From Mycolicibacterium baixiangningiae (lineage in GTDB: Bacteria > Actinomycetota > Actinomycetes > Mycobacteriales > Mycobacteriaceae): a stretch of 64,000 nt of DNA. A program made the position numbers and the translations under genes. Below the pieces are notes generated by a model, which saw only the letters and a program-made list of their open reading frames with translations, ran no database searches and had not been told where the DNA came from. Where the stretch lies: assembly GCF_016313185.1 (NCBI RefSeq), contig NZ_CP066218.1, positions 5,208,001-5,272,000 of the forward strand, written 5' to 3'. This document shows, piece by piece, positions 47,706-58,044 of this stretch (positions are counted from its first letter, which is position 1; the number at the start of each line of letters is the position of its first letter).

Positions 47706-49916
47706 GTGCCGGTGAGCGCTCTCGACGGTTTCTACACGACCTGGGACAACGCGAGAGAGACGTTCGGTCAGGGCACCCCGCAAAGCGGTACCGACTTCGA
47801 CAAGAGCCCGCAGCTCACCAACCTCGGGTCGGGCGTCACCGCGGCGGCGCCGGGATCGACGTGGTCGGGGGCCGCGGCGGCGAACTACGACAAGGCGAAC
47901 ACCGATCATCAGAAGGTGTTCACACAGCTGGCCGAGTTGGACCGCAAGATCGCCCAGCAGGTGGACCAGTCGGCGCAGGTGGTGGCGACCGGACGGCAGA
48001 ACCTCGACCAGGTGCGGCAGTGGGTGACCGACACGGCCAACAGCGTGCCGCCGGGCAAGCAGCGCGACATGTTCCTCATGCAGATCGCCAACAAGGGACT
48101 CGGGCAGCTCACCGAGGTGGTGCAGAAGACCAACGCCGAGTCGAACACGGTCGCGCAGGACCTCAAGAAGTTGGCGCCTGAGTTCGACGCGCTGGCCCGC
48201 GACCAGAAGTTCGGGAACGGCGAGAAGGACGAGAAGAAGGACGACCCAGAGATCCAGCTCGTCTCCAACGAGGAGGTGATGGGGCCGACCCCGACAGAGC
48301 GGCAAGCCGAGCAGGATGTTCAGGCGGCGCTCGCGGGCGACCAGAATGCTGCTGCCCGGGTCGAAGAAGTCATCGGCAAGATCCAGCCTGGGCAAGAACT
48401 GTCACCTGAGCAAGGTTCCTACTTGAGTCAGATGCAGGCCCAGCAGAACGGCATGACAGTCGAGGAACTCAAATCGGCGGAAGAACGGTTAGGCGACAAC
48501 AGGGACATCATCGGTGACTCGTGGCAGCTGATGAGCAACGACGATGTCAGATTCCCGAAGACCGAGACCACCCCGGAGGCCGTCGACGATCCGAACCAGA
48601 TGGTGACGGGCGGGTTTGACCAGCTTCCGCAGAGCGTCCAGGACACACTCAACGGCGCAGGCGACTTGAAGCAGGTTGACGACACGAATGTCCTCAAGAA
48701 TTACGGCGAGCTGCAGACCATTTCGGACATCGTCAAGAACGGTAACGACCATCTTCAGACCGGCACCGAGATCGACCGCGGTCTGATGAGGGCGGCCGAC
48801 GCCGTCATGGACAGCGACGTTCCCGCGGCACACGCGTCCGTGGCGACGCAGGGCCTCTTCGAAGCCGTTGCGCCGGACCATCAGATCATCCACGACCATG
48901 TGCTCGGAACTCACGGGAGCGATGGACAAGATTTCCTGCGTGACGTGAACCACATGCCCTGGAATGACAATGGCAAGGCAGCCGGGGCGCTGTTCAGCTG
49001 GACGCACGACAATCACCTCGAACCAGACATCGCTTCCGCCACGGCCGCGGTGTATGCCGAATACCTCGGGGCACACAAGAGCGACCTGATGGATATCGGC
49101 GGTCAGACGTTAGGCGACTACAACCCCGACCTCGTCAAGGCATACGCCCACGGCCTCTCCCCCTATGTCGACGACATTGCCAGCGTTGGCGGCGACGACG
49201 GCGACGGATTCGCCGACATCGACGGAAGCAATTCTGAGCGACCAATCGGTAAGGGCATCTTTTCGATTCTGAGCACACAGGAAGATGCCTACATTGAATT
49301 CAACAGCGCTGCCGATGCGCTTGCAGTTGACCGCTCCCTCGACTGGGCCACCGACGTCAAGAACAACGTGCCGGTGTCCGAGGATGACTCCAGGATGGCT
49401 GACGCCGCGGTGCTGAAGGGCATGGTTTCGGCTGGCGCGGCAGATGCCGCACATGAAATGCAGCAGAACGCGGCTGAGGCTCAACAGTGGCGAGAAACCG
49501 CGTATAAGACCGGAATTGCCGCTTTGAGCGGAGTGAGCGGACCGGTGGGTGGACCTATAGTCGCGACCTTCGGCGAAGCGATGGAGAACTCATTCGTTGG
49601 GCCGGCGCCGGATACATCGACTCCGGTTGTTCCGGACATGAAGCCTGATGAAGCATCGCGCTTTGCCGCCAACGCTTTGTTGGCGACGGGGGCGATCCGG
49701 CCGGAAGACGTTGCCGGTGATTACCTGCTAGACGGAAACTTGGCATCCCGCGAAGAACTCGAAGCTCGGGGATTGGATGTGCCGACAGACACCGACTACA
49801 GCGATGACCTGAATGACTACATCAAGCAGGCTCTTGGCGGCTCTGACGCGAATCCGTCCAACGACTTCATGTACTGGTACAACATGATCGTCAAGATTCC
49901 CGGTGGTGGAGGCTAA
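47706..49916 (+). CDS. WSG-motif, TPR-region protein; possible type VII secretion substrate
   Basis: A protein of about 736 residues. The first 150 residues are helical with LDGFYTTWDNARETFG and a W-S-G at residues 53-55 (GSTWSGAAAANYDKA), recalling the WXG hairpin of Esx/Esp proteins. The middle and C-terminal parts are helical and acidic, of the TPR-repeat-region type I associate with M. tuberculosis Rv2079/Rv2082/Rv0963c. There is no signal peptide or TM. GC and codon use are clearly lower than in neighbours, especially after 48900, suggesting transfer. The GTG at 47706 has GGTGGGG at good spacing; GTG 47712 is possible. It is coupled to a lipoprotein gene. Confidence 0.7.
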   Translation: MPVSALDGFYTTWDNARETFGQGTPQSGTDFDKSPQLTNLGSGVTAAAPGSTWSGAAAANYDKANTDHQKVFTQLAELDRKIAQQVDQSAQVVATGRQNLDQVRQWVTDTANSVPPGKQRDMFLMQIANKGLGQLTEVVQKTNAESNTVAQDLKKLAPEFDALARDQKFGNGEKDEKKDDPEIQLVSNEEVMGPTPTERQAEQDVQAALAGDQNAAARVEEVIGKIQPGQELSPEQGSYLSQMQAQQNGMTVEELKSAEERLGDNRDIIGDSWQLMSNDDVRFPKTETTPEAVDDPNQMVTGGFDQLPQSVQDTLNGAGDLKQVDDTNVLKNYGELQTISDIVKNGNDHLQTGTEIDRGLMRAADAVMDSDVPAAHASVATQGLFEAVAPDHQIIHDHVLGTHGSDGQDFLRDVNHMPWNDNGKAAGALFSWTHDNHLEPDIASATAAVYAEYLGAHKSDLMDIGGQTLGDYNPDLVKAYAHGLSPYVDDIASVGGDDGDGFADIDGSNSERPIGKGIFSILSTQEDAYIEFNSAADALAVDRSLDWATDVKNNVPVSEDDSRMADAAVLKGMVSAGAADAAHEMQQNAAEAQQWRETAYKTGIAALSGVSGPVGGPIVATFGEAMENSFVGPAPDTSTPVVPDMKPDEASRFAANALLATGAIRPEDVAGDYLLDGNLASREELEARGLDVPTDTDYSDDLNDYIKQALGGSDANPSNDFMYWYNMIVKIPGGGG

Positions 49917-50692
49917 TGTTGGCGGTTCAGCGCATCATCGCCTTTCTGTTGCTCGTGTTCTTGGTGTCGGCGTGCACGGAGAACCGCGATATCGCGCGCT
50001 GGCAGGGTCCCATTGCGGACCTGAGGTACCTGTGGACGGCAGAGCCAGGAATCGACGTGCTGACGGGCCCCGCCGTGCCGGTTCGCGCTTTCGTCGAATC
50101 GTTCATGCTCAGCCAATACGCAGGCGACATGGCTTATGCCTACCCAGGATTCGACCAAGCGGCGCCCGATAGCGGGTCCGAGCTGTGGGTCACCCGACCC
50201 GCTCTGGACGTTCCGCGCGAGGAGCATTCGGTAGGCAACATCACTCACCACATTCTCTCCATGAACCGCACCAATGAGGACTTCGCTGCGGTGATCTGCA
50301 GGTACAGCTACCGCGTCGCTTCGAAAACGGAGGACGGCTCGTATCGGAGCGTGGCGCGCACCGGATCGAAGGACACGCGCGGGATCGACGTAGTGCGTGT
50401 TGGCTTAACAGGTCCTTCGGGACCGACGCCACCCCAATCCGGCCCGCGGCCCGATCCCGTCGGCGACGTTTTCGGTGACTGGCGCGTCCGCGGAATGCTC
50501 ACTTACTGGAGGGTGAACGACCCGGGGTTCGCACAAGCATGGCCGACATACGAGGCCGACAGGCAGACATGCGTCGACAAAGCGCCGGATCCGCCGGCGG
50601 TTCGAGCAGAAATCATCGACGGCACCCACCCTCGTGACTTCTTTCCGACAGCACCCGCCAGTCCGGGTTGGCCCGCGCGTGCGGACGAGTAA
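49916..50692 (+). CDS. lipoprotein partner of the WSG-motif protein
   Basis: A 258-residue lipoprotein. The signal peptide RIIAFLLLVFLVSAC ends in a lipobox with Cys, followed by a globular domain rich in Trp and aromatic residues without known catalytic motif (ISMNRTNEDFAAVICRYS-like region reads MNRTNEDFAAVICRYSYR). The start overlaps the upstream stop by one base (TAATG). Similar pairs, as I recall LppJ beside Rv2079/Rv2082 and LprP beside Rv0963c, suggest a conserved effector or chaperone partnership. GC is moderately low, like its partner. Confidence 0.75.
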   Translation: MLAVQRIIAFLLLVFLVSACTENRDIARWQGPIADLRYLWTAEPGIDVLTGPAVPVRAFVESFMLSQYAGDMAYAYPGFDQAAPDSGSELWVTRPALDVPREEHSVGNITHHILSMNRTNEDFAAVICRYSYRVASKTEDGSYRSVARTGSKDTRGIDVVRVGLTGPSGPTPPQSGPRPDPVGDVFGDWRVRGMLTYWRVNDPGFAQAWPTYEADRQTCVDKAPDPPAVRAEIIDGTHPRDFFPTAPASPGWPARADE

Positions 50693-50720
50693 CGAAGCGG
50701 AGCGGTCACGTGCGGACGTG

Positions 50721-50789
50721 CCGCGCCGAGCCTACGGTTGTTGACACGAAATGCGAGTAGCGGCGTCAACAACCGTCGTCTCGGCGCGG
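50721..50789. repeat. long inverted repeat, 25-bp arms, next to tRNA-Thr
   Basis: Outer arms CCGCGCCGAG / CTCGGCGCGG, then a 3x3 mismatch, then inner arms ACGGTTGTTGAC / GTCAACAACCGT around a 19-base loop. It lies between the lipoprotein gene and the convergent tRNA. It could end both transcripts; it lacks a T tract. Confidence 0.85.
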
Positions 50790-50797
50790 ACAAAGAG

Positions 50798-50870
50798 AGC
50801 CGCCTAGGAGAATCGAACTCCTGACCTATTCATTACGAGTGAATCGCTCTACCGACTGAGCTAAGGCGGC
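50798..50870 (-). tRNA. tRNA-Thr(CGT)
   Basis: The minus strand folds as a full cloverleaf: acceptor GCCGCCT/AGGCGGC, D-arm AGCTC..GAGC, anticodon stem ATTCA/TGAAT with loop CTCGTAA (anticodon CGT), T-arm AGGAG-TTCGATT-CTCCT, discriminator T. The 3' CCA is not encoded. Confidence 0.95.
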
Positions 50871-50894
50871 GCGCCCGGCGGACCGGGCGGCACG

Positions 50895-50923
50895 AGTCTA
50901 CGGCAGCGCCCACCGCGGGCCAA
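50895..50923 (-). promoter_or_regulatory. promoter of tRNA-Thr
   Basis: TTGGCC (-35, 50918-50923) and TAGACT (-10, 50895-50900) are separated by exactly 17 bp on the minus strand, placing the start about 18 bases before the tRNA 5' end. Confidence 0.65.
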
Positions 50924-50934
50924 AACACCCGGAG

Positions 50935-52143
50935 TCAGTCCCGGAGCGCCTGCCCGACGGTGGCCACCATCGCGTCGACCGCGAACTTCGGCTTCACGTT
51001 GATCGCCAGCGCCTCACGGCACTCCAGCACCGCCTCGATGCAGCGCAGCAGCTTCTCCGGTGGCGCGTGCGCGGCCAGCGCCGCCACCTTGTCCGCCATG
51101 TCGGGATGGTTGGCCTGCACATGACCCGCTCCCGACGACACCAGCAGGGCATCCCGGAAGTAGGTGGCCAGGTCGATCAGCGCCCGGTCCAGCGCATCTC
51201 GCGACGCCCGGGTCTGCCGCGACTTCTGCCGCTTCTCCAGATCCCTGATCGCGCCCGTCGCACCGCGCATCGTCCCCGCTGTGCCCTTACCCGTACCGCC
51301 CGCGCCCAACGCCGTCCGCAGCTCCTCGGCTTCGGATTCGTTGCGGTCCACGGTCAGCGCCTTGGCTTCGGCCTCCGCCGACGCCACCAGTTCTTCGGCG
51401 GCGGCGTAGGCGCGCGTGGGCGTCGCCGCGTCGCGCGCCAGGCTCAACGCCCGCTTGCGACGGTCACGCGCCTGCTCGTCGACCACCAACCGTCGCGCGC
51501 GCCCGACATGCCCGCCGCTCACCGACGCCGCCCACCGGGCGTCCCCTTCGGACATCCCGTCACCCTCGATGAGCACCTGGGTGATCGCCTCCACCGACGG
51601 CGTCACCAGCGCAACGTGCCGGCAGCGTGACCGCAGGGTGATCGCGATGTCATCGGGGTCCACCGACGGCGCGCACAGCAGGAACACCGTCGACGGCGGC
51701 GGCTCCTCGACCACCTTGAGCAATGCGTTCGCCGCGCCCTCGGTGAGCCGGTCGGCGTCTTCGACCACCACGATCTGCCACCGGCCCGTTCCCGGACGCC
51801 GCGAGGCGATCTGCACGATCGAGCGCATCTCGTCCACACCGATCGACAGGCCCTCGGGGATGATGCGCCGCACATCGGCGTGCGTGCCTGCCATCGTCGT
51901 GCTGCACGCCCGGCATTCGCCGCAACCCGGCACCGCCTCGGACGTGCACTGCAGCGCGGCGGCGAAGCACAGCGCCGCGATCGACCGTCCGGACCCCGGC
52001 GGGCCCGTGATCAGCCACGCGTGTGTCATGGTCCCCGTCACCGAGGCACTGTGAGCGTCATCACCACGGGCGGCCTGTGCGGCGCCCACCAACTCCGCTT
52101 CCACAGCGTGTTGGCCCACCAAACGGGAAAAAACTCCGGCCAT
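50935..52143 (-). CDS. holB: DNA polymerase III delta' subunit
   Basis: A 402-residue clamp-loader subunit. It has an AAA-like domain with the P-loop altered to GPPGSGRS (Arg for Lys, normal for delta', which does not hydrolyse ATP), a four-Cys zinc module ending CGECRAC, IVVVEDADRLTEGAANALLK, and the SRC motif in RSRCRH. The C-terminal collar is longer than in E. coli. The ATG at 52143 gives MAGVFSRLVGQ, the usual start. Confidence 0.92.
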   Translation of the reverse strand: MAGVFSRLVGQHAVEAELVGAAQAARGDDAHSASVTGTMTHAWLITGPPGSGRSIAALCFAAALQCTSEAVPGCGECRACSTTMAGTHADVRRIIPEGLSIGVDEMRSIVQIASRRPGTGRWQIVVVEDADRLTEGAANALLKVVEEPPPSTVFLLCAPSVDPDDIAITLRSRCRHVALVTPSVEAITQVLIEGDGMSEGDARWAASVSGGHVGRARRLVVDEQARDRRKRALSLARDAATPTRAYAAAEELVASAEAEAKALTVDRNESEAEELRTALGAGGTGKGTAGTMRGATGAIRDLEKRQKSRQTRASRDALDRALIDLATYFRDALLVSSGAGHVQANHPDMADKVAALAAHAPPEKLLRCIEAVLECREALAINVKPKFAVDAMVATVGQALRD

Positions 52144-52224
52144 CGCGGTCAACAGTAGTGGTCAGGCCGACACAACTCGCTGACAGCGGCGCTCAACGTC
52201 GCCTCCGCCCGATACGGTAAACGG

Positions 52225-53811
52225 GTGGCATCGGAAGCGGCACCGATCGGGCGGATCAGCGCATTCGTCCGGTGGGTCGCGCGTACGCCGTGGCCGGTCT
52301 TCACACTCGGCATGCTGCAGGCCGACATCATCGGCGCGCTGTTCGTCCTCGGCTTCCTCCGGTTCGGCCTCCCGCCGGAAGACCGCGTGCAACTCCAGGA
52401 CCTGCCCGCGTTCAACCTGGCGATCTTCCTGGGCTACCTGTTCGTGTCCTTCATTGTCGGCGCCTACCTGAGCCTGCGGCTGCTCATCCCGGTCATCCGG
52501 TGGCAGCGTCGCGACGCGCTCCTGGCCGACGGCGACCCCAGCACCACGAAACTGGCTCGGGCCCGCGCCCTGCGGATGCCCTTCTACCGGACGATCATCA
52601 GCGTCGCGAACTGGTGCCTGGGTTCGGTCGTTTTCATCGTCGCCAGTTGGCCCGTCGCCAGTAAGTCGGCCCCCGTGGTGGCCGTCGCCACGGCTTTGGG
52701 CGCCACCGCCACCGCCATCATCGGCTACCTGCAATCCGAACGCGTGCTGCGCCCGGTCGCCGTGGCGGCACTGCGGGGCGGCGTCCCGGAGAACTTCCGC
52801 GCCCCCGGCGTGATCCTGCGGCAGGTGCTCACCTGGGTGCTCTCCACGGGCGTCCCGGTGTTGGCCATCGTCCTGGCGCTGGTGGCCAGCCAGTTCGACA
52901 TCCTCGAAGCTCCCGCGGAGCGGCTGACGATGCCGATTCTGCTGCTGGCCATCGCCGCGCTGGTGATCGGCCTGGCCGGCACCGTCCTGGTGGCCATGTC
53001 GATCGCCGACCCGCTACGCCAGTTGCGCTGGGCGCTGGGCGAGGTGCAGCGCGGCAACTACAACGCCCACATGCAGATCTACGACGCCAGCGAGCTGGGC
53101 CTGCTGCAGGCCGGGTTCAACGACATGGTGCGCGACCTGTCCGAGCGGCAGCGCCTGCGCGACCTGTTCGGCCGCTACGTCGGCGAGGACGTCGCCCGCC
53201 GAGCGCTGGAACGCGGCACCGAACTCGGCGGCCAGGAGCGCGACGTGGCCGTGCTCTTCGTCGACCTGGTCGGCTCCACCCAACTGGCGTCGACCATCCC
53301 CGCCTCCGAGGTGGTGAACCTGCTCAACGACTTCTTCCGCGTGGTCGTCGACGCCGTCAACCGGCACGGCGGCTTCGTCAACAAGTTCCAGGGTGACGCC
53401 GCCCTGGCCATCTTCGGCGCGCCGATCGAACACCCCGACGCCTGCGGCGCCGCCCTTGCCGCCTCGCGAGAACTGCACGACGAGCTCATCAAGGTCCTCG
53501 GCCAGACCGACTTCGGCATCGGGGTGTCGGCAGGTCGCGCGATCGCCGGCCACATCGGCGCTCAGGCCCGCTTCGAGTACACGGTGATCGGCGACCCGGT
53601 CAACGAGGCCGCGCGGCTGACCGAACTCGCCAAACTGGAGCGGGGTCACGTGCTGGCGTCGGCGAACGCGGTCAGCGGTGCACTCGACGCCGAAGCGCTG
53701 TGCTGGAACGTCGGCGAGACCGTCGAACTTCGCGGCCGCATCGCCCCGACACAACTGGCCCGCCCGGTGAACCTGATGTCCCCCAGAGAGGTCAGCGACG
53801 TGTCGCGCTGA
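52225..53811 (+). CDS. membrane class III adenylate cyclase with HAMP (Rv3645 type)
   Basis: A 528-residue protein. Six membrane segments occupy about 1-270, followed by a HAMP linker (SIADPLRQLRWALGEVQRGNYNA) and a cyclase homology domain from about 345. The first metal Asp is in VAVLFVDLVGSTQL and the second in FQGDAALAIFGAP; ARFEYTVIGDPVNEAARL holds the purine- and transition-state-binding region. It makes cAMP in the cytosol in response to an unknown membrane signal. The GTG start is divergent from holB. Confidence 0.92.
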   Translation: MASEAAPIGRISAFVRWVARTPWPVFTLGMLQADIIGALFVLGFLRFGLPPEDRVQLQDLPAFNLAIFLGYLFVSFIVGAYLSLRLLIPVIRWQRRDALLADGDPSTTKLARARALRMPFYRTIISVANWCLGSVVFIVASWPVASKSAPVVAVATALGATATAIIGYLQSERVLRPVAVAALRGGVPENFRAPGVILRQVLTWVLSTGVPVLAIVLALVASQFDILEAPAERLTMPILLLAIAALVIGLAGTVLVAMSIADPLRQLRWALGEVQRGNYNAHMQIYDASELGLLQAGFNDMVRDLSERQRLRDLFGRYVGEDVARRALERGTELGGQERDVAVLFVDLVGSTQLASTIPASEVVNLLNDFFRVVVDAVNRHGGFVNKFQGDAALAIFGAPIEHPDACGAALAASRELHDELIKVLGQTDFGIGVSAGRAIAGHIGAQARFEYTVIGDPVNEAARLTELAKLERGHVLASANAVSGALDAEALCWNVGETVELRGRIAPTQLARPVNLMSPREVSDVSR

Positions 53812-53817
53812 GGCGCG

Positions 53818-56715
<2,898 letters not shown>

Positions 56716-56805
56716 CCCGCGCCGGATGCCTCCGTCGGCGCCTGTCAGCACCTGACAATTTCGCACCCTACGCTGGCCGACGCAAACCGACCCCCTCGTC
56801 ACCGG

Positions 56806-57399
56806 TCACGGAGTGCTGGGCCAATGGGGTAACGCCGCGGCATGCTCCGGCGGTTCCCCCACCGTCTCCACCAGGCGTGTCAGCCGTCGTCGACCACTGA
56901 TCCGCAACGCCGGACGCGCCCCCCGGGTACCGATCAATGTCGGTGCGATACCGATGCGCATCATCGCCGACGCCAGCGGCGAATGGGTGTCCGGCGCGTG
57001 CGGGTCGAGGCCGAGCAGATATCCGTTGGGTTCCCGCGTGCCTGCGGCCAACGTCCACGCCCGCAGTTCCCGGGGACCGGGCAGCCACTGCGAAGGGACC
57101 GTCTTGACCGCACCACGGGTCCACTCGGCGGCGATGGCGACCAGTCGCGACTCGACCTCGGTGCGCACCAGCGGGGTCTGCTCATCGGTGCGCGAGATCT
57201 GCGGACGCAGGCCGGCGTCGCTGATCATCTCCGCGAGCGCGTCGGCCCGCCACAGATCGTCCACGACCACCGACAGCCGCGCACCCTGCTCGCGGCCGCT
57301 GCCCACCAGCACCACCTGACCGGGTGCCGCGAGCAACCCGGTGAGGTCGGCGACGGCGGGGGGTACCGCCTCTGCCGAGAAGAAGGACAGCTGGCTCAC
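56806..57399 (-). CDS. conserved mycobacterial protein (Rv3647c type)
   Basis: A 197-residue soluble protein. It starts MSQLSFFSAEAVPPAVADL and contains VSQ-like and DDLWRADALAEMI, VESRLVAIAAEWTRGAVK, QWLPGPRELRAWTLAAG and LRISGRRRLTRLVETVGEPP. I recognise it only by position between topA and cspA in M. tuberculosis. No domain or catalytic motif is evident. Confidence 0.8.
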   Translation of the reverse strand: MSQLSFFSAEAVPPAVADLTGLLAAPGQVVLVGSGREQGARLSVVVDDLWRADALAEMISDAGLRPQISRTDEQTPLVRTEVESRLVAIAAEWTRGAVKTVPSQWLPGPRELRAWTLAAGTREPNGYLLGLDPHAPDTHSPLASAMMRIGIAPTLIGTRGARPALRISGRRRLTRLVETVGEPPEHAAALPHWPSTP

Positions 57400-57472
57400 G
57401 GCTCGACAGTAAGCCAGCAGAGCTCCGCCCGTGAGATGCCCCGCGCAGCGGTAACCCCCGGCACCGTCAACG

Positions 57473-57516
57473 AAAACACCCCCACAGGTCCGTGGTGCGG
57501 ATCGATGGGGGCGTTT
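57473..57516 (-). terminator. intrinsic terminator of cspA
   Basis: After the cspA stop, the minus strand pairs AACGCCCCCA with TGGGGGTGTT and continues TTCG. The same stem ends in GTTTC on the plus strand, so it may work both ways. Confidence 0.7.
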
Positions 57517-57531
57517 CGTCAGCTCGCCGCA

Positions 57532-57735
57532 CTAAACGGTGCGCACACCCGTAGCTTGCGGTCCCTTGGGGCTCTGGCCGACCTCGAACTCGACCTTCTG
57601 GTTCTCCTCCAGGGTGCGGAAGCCGCTGCCCTGAATCTCCGTGTAGTGGACAAACACGTCTGCGGAGCCGTCCTCGGGGGCGATGAAGCCGAACCCCTTC
57701 TCCGCGTTGAACCACTTCACAGTTCCCTGTGGCAT
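57532..57735 (-). CDS. cspA: cold shock protein CspA
   Basis: A 67-residue single-stranded nucleic acid chaperone. RNP1 is KGFGFIAP and RNP2 is DVFVHYTEI. The ATG at 57735 gives [14 protein letters not shown], the standard start; upstream in-frame sequence is leader. The leader holds runs of A and G (AAGAAAAGGAAA) close to the ATG and is long, as is common for cold shock genes regulated after transcription. Confidence 0.95.
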   Translation of the reverse strand: MPQGTVKWFNAEKGFGFIAPEDGSADVFVHYTEIQGSGFRTLEENQKVEFEVGQSPKGPQATGVRTV

Positions 57736-58044
57736 TTCCTGTTGTTTCCTTTTCTTCTTCTCCGGGTGCGGTCCACCGTTTCGGTACACCGGGCCCGTTC
57801 CGACCGCCATCCTTCGTGGAGTCGTCGGAACTCGACCCGACCTACAACCCTCGCAGGAACCGCGACCGCAACGTCGATCCTGCGAGTGCGAGTACACGAA
57901 CACAGAAGCTGCGACCGCGCTAAGTCAATCACGTTCAGCGCTGGTGCGACAGTTCTCGGCGGAGTTCCTTGGGGAACAATTCACCTATGCGGCGGCGTCG
58001 ATAGTTCGGCGTGCTGTTACACGCGTGTTTCGGAAGGGTGGGCA
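57736..58044. other. divergent intergenic region, cspA / helicase
   Basis: This 309 bp gap between divergent genes should hold both promoters. I see no gene in it and no clear repeats; the helicase side has GGAAGGGTGG as ribosome binding site. Confidence 0.5.

Noticed and set aside
50935..52143. HolB P-loop Lys-to-Arg change as a loss of function
   Set aside because: Delta' subunits normally lack ATPase activity and have a degenerate P-loop.
57736..57903. N-terminal extension of cspA by 56 residues
   Set aside because: The extension is Arg/Cys-rich with no homology and CspA proteins start at MPQGTVKWF; this is the leader.
56842..58044. Upstream extension of the Rv3649-type helicase by 401 codons
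   Set aside because: It runs antisense through Rv3647c and cspA; the GTG at 58045 gives the normal length and N-terminus.
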